Counted from the stretch's first letter, positions 24,163 through 33,155 are shown. The stretch is 64,000 bases of DNA from Bariatricus massiliensis (GCF_900086725.1 NZ_LT574838.1:622986-686985), one strand, 5' to 3'. A program made the numbers and translations. The notes: a model not told the origin generated them from the letters alone.

Positions 24163-25433
24163 GGTTGGAAACTTTCATCCTCCTTTTCTTCTTCCGGCTT
24201 GAGCATCGTACCTCTTATGACCGCATCCTTTCCATACTTACTGCGGATTTCATCCAATGCCTTGCTCAATTTCCTATGTTTTTCGTCCTTGGCCTGCTTC
24301 TGTATCTTACCTCCGGGCTCCTCGTCTTGCTCCGGGGACGTCGGTGACAAGTCAAAGATGTTCATCTGCTCGGGTTCTCCCGCCTCCACAAGCTTGGAAG
24401 TGCGGATTCCAAGAAGTCGGATTGGCTCCTGTGTCCATAGTTCATCAAACAGCTCGCAGGCGGCGCTGTACAGGATGGTATCTGCCGCGGACGCGCGCCG
24501 GAGCTGCTTCTGGTGGGAAGCCGTCTGGAAGGTGCTGTACTTAATTTCCACGCTGACCATATTTGCCTTCTGCCCTGCCTTTCTCAGACGTCCTCCCACG
24601 CTCTCTGCAAGCCAGAGCAGTACTTTTTTGGCCTCCTCCGCAGTCTCGGCATCTTTGGGAAGGGTCGTGGAATTTCCGATTCCTTTGGCCGCCGCTTCCT
24701 CCGACTGTACCTCCGAATAATCAATGCCGTTTGCAAATTCCCAGAGCATACGCCCGTGGCTCTTCATGTGTAGCTCTAAAAGCCGGGGATCTGTCTGTGC
24801 CAAATCACCGATTGTATAGATTTCCAGTTTCCTCAAGGTGTCCACACTGGAATGCCCCGCCATATAAAGCTCCGACACCGGCAGCGGCCACATTTTCAGC
24901 TTTATCTCCTCCTGAAACAAAGTATGAATCCGGTTTGGCTTTTCAAAATCCGACGCCATTTTAGCCAAAAGTTTATTGCCCGCTATGCCTATGTTTACAG
25001 TAAAACCAAACTTATCATATATTTTGTTCTTCATTTCCAGCGCAGCCTCCACCGGTGAGGGAAAGCGGTGCGCAATACCAGTAAAGTCCAGATAACATTC
25101 ATCCACGCTCACCTGTTCAATATCCGGCGTGTAGGTGTGCAGGAACTCCATCAGCCGGGTGCTGTATGCGTGATACAGGCTGTGGTCCGGCGGAAACATA
25201 CGCAGTATTGGACATTTTCTAAGTGCGTTGGCCACTGGTTCTCCCGTACGAACTCCGTATTTCTTTGCCGGAATCGACTTGGCAAGTACGACACCCCTGC
25301 GTGACTTCTGGTCTCCGCCTATGATTGCCGGTATCTCCCGGATATCAATACTGGCTCCATTTTTCAATTGTTCCACTGCCGTCCAGCTTAGATATGCCGA
25401 ATTTACGTCAATATGAAAAATAATACGGGACAC
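24159..25433 (-). CDS. dinB: DNA polymerase IV (Y family)
   Basis: 424 residues from a GTG at 25433, chosen because GGAGGGAGAGG precedes it and the frame then starts with RIIFHIDVNSAYLSW, the family start. Error-prone translesion polymerase. Seen: the catalytic FHIDVN and SVDECYLD carboxylates, YGVRTGEP, NIGIAGNKLLAKMASD, and a C-terminal little-finger domain. The C-terminal tail lacks a clear beta-clamp motif that I can be sure of. The GTG overlaps the stop codon of the lysR gene by one base, so the two are coupled, an unusual pairing. Confidence 0.92.
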   Translation of the reverse strand: MSRIIFHIDVNSAYLSWTAVEQLKNGASIDIREIPAIIGGDQKSRRGVVLAKSIPAKKYGVRTGEPVANALRKCPILRMFPPDHSLYHAYSTRLMEFLHTYTPDIEQVSVDECYLDFTGIAHRFPSPVEAALEMKNKIYDKFGFTVNIGIAGNKLLAKMASDFEKPNRIHTLFQEEIKLKMWPLPVSELYMAGHSSVDTLRKLEIYTIGDLAQTDPRLLELHMKSHGRMLWEFANGIDYSEVQSEEAAAKGIGNSTTLPKDAETAEEAKKVLLWLAESVGGRLRKAGQKANMVSVEIKYSTFQTASHQKQLRRASAADTILYSAACELFDELWTQEPIRLLGIRTSKLVEAGEPEQMNIFDLSPTSPEQDEEPGGKIQKQAKDEKHRKLSKALDEIRSKYGKDAVIRGTMLKPEEEKEDESFQP

Positions 25434-26317
25434 TAGTCCTCTCCCTCCTTCACTTTGCAAACCAGCTCCAAGAATGTTCGAAGCGGAGCGCTGAAATACT
25501 TTTCCTTGTGCCATACAGCCGTCATATGATTGGTCAACTTTAACTGCTCGATTTTTACCTCGTCCAGCGTGCCCTTTTCCAGTTCTTCCGCCGTCAGCAA
25601 ATCCGGCAGAACAGTGATGCCAAGTCCTGCCTTGGCGGCGCTTATGAGCGCAGGTGAATTTACGCTCGTCCAGACGGGATGTACCTGCTGCCCGGCAAGA
25701 TAAAGGGCGCTGTCCATCACATCCCGTATAGCGCTTCCCTTTTCCCGCAAAAGCAGATTTTCCTGACAGAACTCTTTAACTGACAGAGAACGTCCTGCCG
25801 CGTGGTACGTTGGCGCACATACCGCTCTGAGTCCGCATGATGCGAACACCTTCCCACAATATGGCTCTTCCGGCTCCACGCCCTCCGCCAGAGCAATATC
25901 CGCGTCTCCATTTTTTAAGGATTCCATAGCTGCCGCCGCACTGACAACTTCCACCCGCACCTCGGCTTCCGGCCATACTTTTTTAAATGAAGTAATGATT
26001 TGAGGAAGATAATACACAGCTATCGTTATACTGGACACTATGTGGAGGATGGTCTCCTTCTCCAGATGAGGCAGCTTTTTCTCCAGCTTCTCACTGGCCG
26101 CCAGCAGAGGAGCCGCCTCCTCAAGCAGAAGTTCTCCGGCTCTAGTCAGTTGAATCGACTTGGACATCCGGTCGAACAGCAGTACCCCTGCCTCTTTCTC
26201 CAGCTCTCCGATGGCATGGGAGACAGCGGACTGAGTCAAGAACAGCTTTCTGGCCGCGTGGGTAAAATTCCCTGTTCTTGCCGCTTCTTGAAAAATTTTC
26301 AAATGCCGTAACGTCAT
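25433..26317 (-). CDS. LysR family transcriptional regulator
   Basis: 294 residues from ATG 26317, preceded by GGAGGG. N-terminal winged helix: TLRHLKIFQEAARTGNFTHA then LFLTQSAVSHAIGELEKEAG. The rest is the effector-binding periplasmic-binding-like domain. Divergent from the chromate transporter pair 150 bases away, so it probably controls those genes through the AT-rich dyad near 26372-26389 (TATAATATAATTATA). It is also co-transcribed with dinB. Confidence 0.88.
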   Translation of the reverse strand: MTLRHLKIFQEAARTGNFTHAARKLFLTQSAVSHAIGELEKEAGVLLFDRMSKSIQLTRAGELLLEEAAPLLAASEKLEKKLPHLEKETILHIVSSITIAVYYLPQIITSFKKVWPEAEVRVEVVSAAAAMESLKNGDADIALAEGVEPEEPYCGKVFASCGLRAVCAPTYHAAGRSLSVKEFCQENLLLREKGSAIRDVMDSALYLAGQQVHPVWTSVNSPALISAAKAGLGITVLPDLLTAEELEKGTLDEVKIEQLKLTNHMTAVWHKEKYFSAPLRTFLELVCKVKEGED

Positions 26318-26391
26318 AGTATCCCTCCGATTTGCTCTGTGCAAGTTTTATATCATGAACAAAATTTATTACTATAATATAATTATATCAT

Positions 26392-26420
26392 TTTACGCAT
26401 AGCAAGGCGAGAACTATAAT
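26392..26420 (+). promoter_or_regulatory. Promoter of the chromate transporter pair
   Basis: TTTACG (26392-26397), 17-base spacer, TATAAT (26415-26420). The dyad AATATAATTATATC just upstream could be the LysR site. Confidence 0.55.
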
Positions 26421-26467
26421 AAAAAGGAAGTTGAAATCTACTTTCAGCTTACAAGGAGGAAATTATT

Positions 26468-27043
26468 ATGAATCTAAAGAACTTTAAAACGCTTCTCTGG
26501 CTCTTTTGGATTAACCTATTTATAAGCGCTTTTACTTTTGGCGGTGGATATGTAGTCGTCCCCATGGTACGCAAATACTTTGTGGAAAGAAAACAACGCT
26601 TCTCAGAGGAAAAGCTAATGTCCATGGCGGCCGTGGCTCAATCCTCTCCGGGGGCGATTGCGGTCAACCTTTCCGCTCTGGCGGGGCTGTACTGTGCCGG
26701 AATCGGGGGCCTGATCGTAAGCGTGGCAGCGGCCGTGCTCCCTCCGCTGGCTGTCCTTTCGGCCGTATCCTACTGGTATGCCGCTTTTTCCCAAAGCCCT
26801 CTCATTGCAGCCGTTCTCAAAGGGATGCTGGCTGGCGCGGCTGCGGTAATCGTGGACTTTATTGTGGACATGGTACAAATGATTGTAAAAGAGCGCTCCT
26901 TTTTACTTACCGCTCTGATTCCGGCTGTCTTTGCTGCCAGCTTTTTCTTACAGATCCATGCCGCCTTGCTTCTTCTCTTCAGCTGCTTTATCTGTCTTAT
27001 CAAATTACAGTTTGCTGCACACAAGGAGGAAATCCCGTCATGA
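26468..27043 (+). CDS. Chromate transporter, N-terminal-type half (short-chain CHR)
   Basis: 191 residues, one CHR domain with about five or six membrane segments. Starts with LFWINLFISAFTFGGGYVVVPMVRKYFV, the FGGGYV signature, then SSPGAIAVNLSALAG. It overlaps the next gene by 4 bases, and two such half-size proteins pair to make a working antiporter. The family exports chromate, or in anaerobes possibly another anion; substrate not shown. Confidence 0.88.
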   Translation: MNLKNFKTLLWLFWINLFISAFTFGGGYVVVPMVRKYFVERKQRFSEEKLMSMAAVAQSSPGAIAVNLSALAGLYCAGIGGLIVSVAAAVLPPLAVLSAVSYWYAAFSQSPLIAAVLKGMLAGAAAVIVDFIVDMVQMIVKERSFLLTALIPAVFAASFFLQIHAALLLLFSCFICLIKLQFAAHKEEIPS

Positions 27044-27597
27044 GTCTAAATATCCGGTTGTTTTTTACCTTTTTCCAAATCGGCCTTTTCAGCATTGGGG
27101 GCGGTTATGCCATAATACCCTTGATACAACAGGAAATCGTAGAAAAAGCCTCTTGGATTTCCCAAAAGGCTTTTACCGATATGATTACAATTTCCCAGAT
27201 GACTCCCGGACCGCTGGCCGTCAATGCCTCTACCTTTGTAGGACTCCAGACGGCGGGGCTTCCGGGCGCCATACTTGCCACCACCGGGTGCATCTTGGCA
27301 GGTGTCTGCATTTCCGCCGGACTCTACAGTTTCTTTCTCCGCCACGAAGATTCCCGCCGTCTTTCCGCCGCCCTCAATGGTCTGAAATCAGCCTCCCTCG
27401 GATTGATTGTCTCCGCCGCTGCCTCCATCCTGCTGCTGGCATTTACCGGGTCCTCGGACTGGACGGGCCCTGCCGCCGTAGACCTTCCGGCTGTCATACT
27501 ATTTGCAGCATCTTTCTGGCTGCTGCGGAGACGAAAATTCAATCCCATCCTTGTCATGAGCATCGCCGGAATCGCCGGAGGCCTTCTCTACCGCTAG
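27040..27597 (+). CDS. Chromate transporter, C-terminal-type half (short-chain CHR)
   Basis: 185 residues, second CHR domain: FFTFFQIGLFSIGGGYAIIP, then TPGPLAVNASTFVG and several hydrophobic helices. Start overlaps the preceding gene (ATGA). Its stop is only 4 bases from the convergent clpB stop, leaving no room for a separate terminator. Confidence 0.88.
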   Translation: MSLNIRLFFTFFQIGLFSIGGGYAIIPLIQQEIVEKASWISQKAFTDMITISQMTPGPLAVNASTFVGLQTAGLPGAILATTGCILAGVCISAGLYSFFLRHEDSRRLSAALNGLKSASLGLIVSAAASILLLAFTGSSDWTGPAAVDLPAVILFAASFWLLRRRKFNPILVMSIAGIAGGLLYR

Positions 27598-27601
27598 AAA
27601 G

Positions 27602-30208
27602 CTATGACTTGATTTCTCTGAGGCTCTGCTTTACCCGCGCCTCAAGCTTTCCGTCCGACACCGCAATGAGAATGGTATCACCGCTTCCCACGTTTCCTCC
27701 CAGTATCAGCTTGGCTGCCAGCGTTTCCACATGCTTCTGGAGGTAACGTTTCAGCGGCCTTGCTCCGTACATCGGGTCATACCCGCTGTCGGCAATAAAT
27801 TTCTTAGCGTCCTCCGTCAGCTCAATCCGCAGTTCCTTGTCGGCGAGACGCTTGTTCACATCATCCACCAGAAGATTGATGATGGCAGAGATGTTGGCCT
27901 TAGTCAGTGGACGGAACATAATTGTCTCGTCCAGACGATTGAGGAACTCTGGCCTAAAGTGCGCACGCAGCTCATTCATGACCATCTCCTCCACCTCCGG
28001 CTTAATACTACCCTGTGCGTCAATCCCTTCCAACAAAAATGCGGAGCCGATGTTGGAGGTCATAATCAGAATCGTGTTCTTAAAATCTACGGTGCGCCCC
28101 TGTGAGTCGGTAATACGCCCGTCATCCAACACCTGAAGCAGCACATTGAATACATCAGGATGGGCTTTCTCCACTTCATCGAACAGGACAACCGAGTATG
28201 GCTTTCTCCGCACCGCCTCGGTGAGCTGTCCTCCCTCATCGTATCCCACATATCCCGGAGGCGCTCCAATCAGACGGGAGACGGAATATTTCTCCATATA
28301 TTCGCTCATATCGATTCTTACCATATTGCTTTCATCGTCAAACAGGCTTTCTGCAAGTGCTTTGGCAAGCTCCGTCTTTCCCACACCGGTGGGTCCGAGG
28401 AAGAGGAAGGAGCCGATAGGCTTGCTTGGGTCTTTGATGCCGGCCTTAGAGCGGATAATGGCCTCCGTCACCTTGGTGACCCCTTCGTCCTGCCCGATGA
28501 CTCTCTTGTGCAGCTCCTCGTCAAGGTGGAGCGTCTTGCTGCGCTCGCTCTCGTTCAGCTTAGAAACCGGAATTCCGGTCCATCTGGAGATAATCTTGGC
28601 GATTTCATCATCCGTCACACTCTCGTGCACCAGAGACAGTTCTTCGTCTTTCACCCGCTCTTCTTCCGCCTCCAGCTGCTTCTGAAGCTGGGGAAGCCTT
28701 CCGTATTGTAACTCCGCCGCCTTGTTCAAATCATAATTTCTCTGGGCCGCCTCTATCTCACGGTTCAGTTGTTCAATCTGTTCTCTTATTTTCTGCACAT
28801 GCTCGACAGAGTGCTTTTCATTGTCCCACTGCGCCTTCTGTTTGGCGAATTCTTCCTTTTCCTCCGCCAGCTCTTGCTGCAGACGCTGCAGACGCTCTTT
28901 GCTGAGCCTGTCATCCTCTTTTTTCAATGCGGCTTCCTCGATTTCCAGCTGCATGATCCGCCGGTTCAGCTCATCCAGTTCCGTCGGCATAGAATCCAGC
29001 TCCGTCTTAATCAAGGCGCAGGCCTCGTCTACCAAGTCGATTGCCTTGTCCGGGAGAAAACGGTCGGATATATAGCGGTTGGAAAGAGTGACCGCCGCCA
29101 CCAGCGCGCTGTCTGTAATCTTCACTCCGTGGAAGACCTCATAGCGCTCCTTCAGCCCACGCAGAATGGAGATGGCGTCCTCCACTGAAGGCTCATCTAC
29201 CATGACGGGCTGGAAGCGCCGCTCCAGAGCCGCATCCTTCTCTATATACTGCCGGTACTCATCGAGTGTGGTGGCACCAATACAGTGAAGCTCTCCTCTG
29301 GCAAGCATGGGCTTTAACATATTGCCCGCGTCCATAGCGCCGTCCGTCTTTCCGGCTCCTACAATGGTGTGAAGCTCGTCGATAAACAGGATAATATTTC
29401 CTTCACTGTTTTTCACTTCTTCCAATACCGCTTTCAGACGTTCCTCGAACTCTCCACGGTACTTGGCCCCTGCAACAAGGGCTCCCATATCCAGCGCAAA
29501 TATTTTTTTGTCTTTCAGCGCTTCCGGCACATCCCCCCGCACGATACGCTGTGCAAGGCCTTCTACCGCCGCCGTCTTTCCTACGCCGGGTTCTCCGATC
29601 AGAACCGGGTTGTTCTTCGTTTTACGGGACAAGATGCGGATAACGTTGCGAATCTCCGGGTCACGGCCGATTACCGGATCCATCTTCTGCTCCCTCGCCT
29701 TTTCCACAAGGTCTTCCCCGTACTTATTCAGTGTGTCATAGGTCGCCTCAGGATTGTCCGATGTCACTCTCTGGTTGCCCCGCACACTGGATAATGCCTG
29801 CAGAAACGCGTCCCGGGTGATACCAAGCTCTTTTAAGATAGCTTTCATATCCCTGCTGGCGTATTTTATAAGGGACAGGAATATATGCTCCACAGAGACA
29901 TATTCGTCCCCCATCTGTTTGGCTTCGTCCTCCGCGTGGACAAGCGCATTGTTCAAATCCTTTCCGATGAACATCTGCCCGCCTTGAACTTTCGGCCGCT
30001 TCCGCAGCGCCTTTTCCACTCGGTTCATGGCAGTCTCTTTATTGATTCCCATCTTCTCAAACAACTTAAGAATCAGGCTGTCCTCAATGGTGAGCAGCGC
30101 ATACAGCAGATGCTCCTGCTCCACTTCTTGATTTCCATAATCAAGAGCAGTCTTTTCACATCCCTGAACTGCCATCATAGAATTTTGTGTAAATTTATTA
30201 ATATTCAT
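27602..30208 (-). CDS. clpB: ATP-dependent disaggregase ClpB
   Basis: 868 residues from ATG 30208, preceded by AAGGAGG; a longer frame upstream runs through the promoter and is rejected. N-domain (MNINKFTQNSMMAVQ), first AAA module with GEPGVGKTAAVEGLA and IIFIDELH-type Walker B (FIDELHTIVGAG), coiled-coil middle domain near residues 400-520, second AAA module with GPTGVGKTELAKAL and LFDEVEKAH. Works with DnaK to rescue aggregated protein. Expression is under the CIRCE/HrcA-type operator at 30292-30318, where the integrative element is inserted. Confidence 0.96.
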   Translation of the reverse strand: MNINKFTQNSMMAVQGCEKTALDYGNQEVEQEHLLYALLTIEDSLILKLFEKMGINKETAMNRVEKALRKRPKVQGGQMFIGKDLNNALVHAEDEAKQMGDEYVSVEHIFLSLIKYASRDMKAILKELGITRDAFLQALSSVRGNQRVTSDNPEATYDTLNKYGEDLVEKAREQKMDPVIGRDPEIRNVIRILSRKTKNNPVLIGEPGVGKTAAVEGLAQRIVRGDVPEALKDKKIFALDMGALVAGAKYRGEFEERLKAVLEEVKNSEGNIILFIDELHTIVGAGKTDGAMDAGNMLKPMLARGELHCIGATTLDEYRQYIEKDAALERRFQPVMVDEPSVEDAISILRGLKERYEVFHGVKITDSALVAAVTLSNRYISDRFLPDKAIDLVDEACALIKTELDSMPTELDELNRRIMQLEIEEAALKKEDDRLSKERLQRLQQELAEEKEEFAKQKAQWDNEKHSVEHVQKIREQIEQLNREIEAAQRNYDLNKAAELQYGRLPQLQKQLEAEEERVKDEELSLVHESVTDDEIAKIISRWTGIPVSKLNESERSKTLHLDEELHKRVIGQDEGVTKVTEAIIRSKAGIKDPSKPIGSFLFLGPTGVGKTELAKALAESLFDDESNMVRIDMSEYMEKYSVSRLIGAPPGYVGYDEGGQLTEAVRRKPYSVVLFDEVEKAHPDVFNVLLQVLDDGRITDSQGRTVDFKNTILIMTSNIGSAFLLEGIDAQGSIKPEVEEMVMNELRAHFRPEFLNRLDETIMFRPLTKANISAIINLLVDDVNKRLADKELRIELTEDAKKFIADSGYDPMYGARPLKRYLQKHVETLAAKLILGGNVGSGDTILIAVSDGKLEARVKQSLREIKS

Positions 30209-30275
30209 GCCGCATACCTCCTTAATTTTACATATGCCTTTGTGAATAATAGACATTTTTCTTTGTTCTATTCGA

Positions 30276-30318
30276 ACTATAACACCATTCATTAGCACTG
30301 TCAAGCCTTGAGTGCTAA
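30276..30318 (-). promoter_or_regulatory. clpB promoter with CIRCE (HrcA) operator
   Basis: On the reverse strand TTGACA (30299-30304) and TATAGT (30276-30281) are separated by 17 bases. Overlapping the -35 is TTAGCACTG-N9-GAGTGCTAA (30292-30318), matching the CIRCE consensus in 17 of 18 positions. HrcA bound here would block RNA polymerase. The half-site farther from clpB is also the attachment core of the integrative element. Confidence 0.92.
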
Positions 30319-30319
30319 T
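30309..30319. repeat. Putative attachment core, integrase-side end
   Basis: TGAGTGCTAAT; contains the GAGTGCTAA half of the CIRCE. An identical 11-mer lies at 37180-37190 in the same orientation. Confidence 0.65.
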
Positions 30320-30400
30320 CATTTTGCAAAAATTTTGTGAAGCCTTGATTTTACTGACTTCACAGGTTTCTAAAATCTTTATAAATCGCATTTTGGGGGT

Positions 30401-30425
30401 TACTACACCATTACTACACCATTTT
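30401..30425. repeat. Putative integrase arm sites, left end
   Basis: Two tandem copies, TACTACACCAT (30401-30411) and TACTACACCATTTT (30412-30425), with a degenerate inverted copy at 30432-30445. They lie about 82-106 bases inside the element core, a spacing like that of the DR2 arm repeats of Tn916. Confidence 0.55.
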
Positions 30426-30442
30426 TTCTTGTTTTGGTGTAG

Positions 30443-31660
30443 TTAAATCTCCACCACTTTTTCATATCTTGCAATTTCTTCTCTTACATCTGACATATCT
30501 GCTATATGGTTGTATACATCCATAGTCACATCACTGTGAGCATGACCCATGATGTATTGTAAAATTTTAAGATTCATTCCACGCTTTGCCATGTTGGTAC
30601 AAGCGGTATGCCGCAGATTATGAGCGGAAATCTTCGGGAGCAGTAAAGCCTTGCGGTGTTCTTTCTTTGCCTTGATAACTTCTTCTTTGTTGTATGTATC
30701 AACGATATTATAAAGAATATTGTTGACCGCACTAGGCATAAGCGGTCTGCCTGTCTTTGCCAGAAAGATAAAATCCGAGTAACCGTCAACCGTTTCTGTA
30801 CTGTGTCTGCCGAGCATGAAATTCAATTTCCGCTGTTCTGTAAAGGCTTTCTGCACCGTCTGTGACAGGGGGATTGTCCGTATTCCGGCATCTGTCTTTG
30901 TATCGCTTGCATGAAATTTATAGCCATCCCCGAAATCCTTATAAATCAACTGATGGTTTATAAAAAGGTCTTTCTTTTCCATGTTCACATCAGACCACGT
31001 TAAACCTATCAGTTCCCCACACCTTAAACCTACCTCTAACATAATTGTAAGCATTGGAACGTATACGTTATATACATTGCTCTCACAGATAAAATTGAAT
31101 AGCCTTTGCTGTTCATCAAAGGTCAGCACATCCTTTTCCTTAGCGGCTTCTCCATAATCACTTGACAAAGCATTTCTTGCCGGATTCTTGCGGATAATAT
31201 CATCATCAACCGCCATTTCCAACGCCGGATATAAAAGCGTGTGAATCAGCTTGATTGTGCTGTGTGAATACTCTGCCTTTGACATCTTGGCATAAAAGGC
31301 TTTAACATGTGAAGAACGAAGCTGAACCACCTTTATATTGCCTATATCGTCTTTGGCGTGACCGTTCCACATATTCACATAATTGATACGTGTTGTCTCT
31401 GCTAATTCTTTTGTCTGCATATACCGTCCAAAAAGTGTATTGACCGTCATTTTCTTTATTGCGGCATCCGTCAGAATATTATCGTCCATATCCTTTGCAA
31501 TCTGCTTTTCTTTCTCACGAAGTTCCGGCAAATCTCCTGCATAAACCGTCTGACGCTTACCACTTCTTGTATCGGTATAGCGATACATATAAAGACCGTC
31601 TATTTTTCTCTGTGATTCTCCTGTATGTAAATTTCTTCCTTTATTGTCTTTCCTTGCCAT
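30443..31660 (-). CDS. int: Tn916-type tyrosine recombinase (integrase)
   Basis: 405 residues. N-terminal arm-binding domain (DNKGRNLHTGESQRKIDGLYMYRYTD, first 20 like Tn916 Int DNRGRILKTGESQRK), SAM-like core-binding domain (residues about 70-160), and a catalytic domain with Arg in GLRCGELIGL, His-x-x-Arg in SAHNLRHTACTNMA, His in IMGHAHSDVT, and the nucleophile Tyr in MDVYNHI. All catalytic residues are intact. Encoded at the element edge beside its attachment core, reading toward it. Confidence 0.95.
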   Translation of the reverse strand: MARKDNKGRNLHTGESQRKIDGLYMYRYTDTRSGKRQTVYAGDLPELREKEKQIAKDMDDNILTDAAIKKMTVNTLFGRYMQTKELAETTRINYVNMWNGHAKDDIGNIKVVQLRSSHVKAFYAKMSKAEYSHSTIKLIHTLLYPALEMAVDDDIIRKNPARNALSSDYGEAAKEKDVLTFDEQQRLFNFICESNVYNVYVPMLTIMLEVGLRCGELIGLTWSDVNMEKKDLFINHQLIYKDFGDGYKFHASDTKTDAGIRTIPLSQTVQKAFTEQRKLNFMLGRHSTETVDGYSDFIFLAKTGRPLMPSAVNNILYNIVDTYNKEEVIKAKKEHRKALLLPKISAHNLRHTACTNMAKRGMNLKILQYIMGHAHSDVTMDVYNHIADMSDVREEIARYEKVVEI

Positions 31661-31774
31661 AAAAAACCATTCCTTTCGTATGGCACTCCTTTCTCTGTTC
31701 TGGAATGATTTCCGGCTTGCTTCATAAGTATATTATACCAGAAAATCATTCCAGATAACAGTAAATTGTAGCTT

Positions 31775-31969
31775 TTATTCAGCCAAACAGTCCAGATAAT
31801 ACCGCACTTTTTCAACGGAATACAGCACCCTACGCCCGATAATAATTCTTGCGCCTGCCTGCTCTCCGATTTTCTTTGCAGTAGCATGACCGCAGGAGAG
31901 CATAGCAGAAAGATTTTCAATATCCACAGTCAGCGGCTGTCCGGTCTGCCTTATTTTTGTTTTGTTCAA
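31775..31969 (-). CDS. xis: Excisionase-type small DNA-binding protein
   Basis: 64 residues from a TTG at 31969, supported by GAGGTGA just upstream and by its position 11 bases after the rep stop; an ATG far upstream lies inside rep. The product has a winged-helix-like MerR/excisionase pattern: DIENLSAMLSCGHATAKKIG then GRRVLYSVEKVRYYL. Its place before int matches Tn916-family Xis. Confidence 0.75.
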   Translation of the reverse strand: MNKTKIRQTGQPLTVDIENLSAMLSCGHATAKKIGEQAGARIIIGRRVLYSVEKVRYYLDCLAE

Positions 31970-31979
31970 ATAATTCACC

Positions 31980-32966
31980 TCACTTGTTGTCAAAAGGCAA
32001 TCGGCATTGTTCCGATTCAGACAACGTATGGAATCCGGTATCTCTTTCAAGATATTCTTTTACCGAATTATAAACCATAACCTCTCCTGTATCTTCGTAA
32101 TGAACAACTTTATGTATCCGTCTTAAAAATGCCTGCCATGATTCCTTATCCTCTCTCTGTATCTCTGAATATTGCTTTTCTAAAACCCAGTTTGATATTA
32201 TGTAAATCTTATTGTAACACGCAAACTTATTTGAGTATCTGGATGGTAATTCTATCGGGTAGATATCACAATACAATAGCATTTCCTTTAATTTAAGTGA
32301 TGAGCGAAATTCATCGAAAGCAATTACCGACTGACAATTATAACTATCAAATGGATGTAAATAATCGGTCACTCTATATACATTTACATATCCATTCTGC
32401 TCTAATACTCCACGGGTTTTTCCTGTGCCAGTTGCCCCACTGATATACACCACTTCTAAATCAAGACGAACCGTATTTTTGAACCGTTCTGTTAATATTG
32501 TTGTACGCACCTTGTCCAGTTTATCAATCTGTAAAATATAATCTTGATTCACAGCAAGTATTTCAGCATTTGTCATATCATCTAATACCATCTGATACAA
32601 TTCCGACATATCATGCCTTTTCCCTTTGCTGTCCGGTGGTTGTGTTCCAAATTCTTCAAAAGAACCTTCTATTTTCGTGCCATGCTTTGAATCATGCTCC
32701 CATTTCCCCGTCTTATTTATGTATGCAACAGAATCTGAAATCGTACCTCTGCACCTATCCACATGGGCTTCTGGAAAATATCGTTTTATCATGCTAAAAC
32801 GAACTCTTGAAGAAAATACAGCTAAAATATGTGTATGAAACAAAGAACCTTTTTCATCAGCCATACAGAGATAGACCAATGTTTTAAAATTCCTATGGAA
32901 AATTTCAAATATATGTTTATGTATATACCCTTTTCTAATCGGGTCATTGATTGTTAATAGATACAT
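31980..32966 (-). CDS. rep: Rolling-circle Rep with HUH endonuclease and SF3 helicase (CRESS type)
   Basis: 328 residues. HUH domain: motif I YLLTINDP at the N-terminus, motif II FHTHILAVF (His-x-His), motif III SVAYINKTGK (catalytic Tyr and Lys). Superfamily 3 helicase: Walker A ISGATGTGKTRG near residue 174, Walker B SVIAFDEFRSS, and motif C-like KIYIISNW. This architecture is that of circovirus/geminivirus-like Reps and of the bacterial plasmid Reps related to them, not of Tn916 Orf20 relaxases. No good ribosome binding site precedes ATG 32966; AAGGAG lies 31 bases upstream, so the start may be non-canonical or structure-dependent. A matching origin lies 107 bases upstream. Confidence 0.88.
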   Translation of the reverse strand: MYLLTINDPIRKGYIHKHIFEIFHRNFKTLVYLCMADEKGSLFHTHILAVFSSRVRFSMIKRYFPEAHVDRCRGTISDSVAYINKTGKWEHDSKHGTKIEGSFEEFGTQPPDSKGKRHDMSELYQMVLDDMTNAEILAVNQDYILQIDKLDKVRTTILTERFKNTVRLDLEVVYISGATGTGKTRGVLEQNGYVNVYRVTDYLHPFDSYNCQSVIAFDEFRSSLKLKEMLLYCDIYPIELPSRYSNKFACYNKIYIISNWVLEKQYSEIQREDKESWQAFLRRIHKVVHYEDTGEVMVYNSVKEYLERDTGFHTLSESEQCRLPFDNK

Positions 32967-33072
32967 AAGTGATTGTGTGTCTGCTATGATAAATCAACTC
33001 CTTTTGTGCATTTTGTTCCTTATTATGAACATGATGTAAAGCCTTGTATTTCCTAGTGTTCATCATGTTTGT

Positions 33073-33103
33073 GCCCTGTTGGGTAATACTATACCAACAG
33101 GGC
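33073..33103 (-). other. Putative rolling-circle origin with circovirus-type nonanucleotide
   Basis: A perfect 10-bp stem, GCCCTGTTGG (33073-33082) with CCAACAGGGC (33094-33103), encloses an 11-base loop. On the strand that encodes Rep the loop reads TATAGTATTAC, containing TAGTATTAC, which fits the CRESS-virus origin consensus NANTATTAC. Nicking would be expected between 33085 and 33084 (TAGTATT/AC). It lies 107 bases upstream of rep, as expected for a cognate origin. Confidence 0.8.
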
Positions 33104-33108
33104 GGTTC

Positions 33109-33138
33109 AAAGGGCTTGCGGCTTCGCCGCCGCCCTTT
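33109..33138. repeat. GC-rich hairpin beside the origin
   Basis: AAAGGGC (33109-33115) pairs with GCCCTTT (33132-33138) and GCGGC (33118-33122) with GCCGC (33126-33130), loop TTC. No T run follows in either direction, so it is not a simple terminator. On the reverse strand GGCGGG-CAAAGGGCGG repeats could be Rep-binding iterons. Confidence 0.5.
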
Positions 33139-33155
33139 GCCCGCCTTTGGACATA

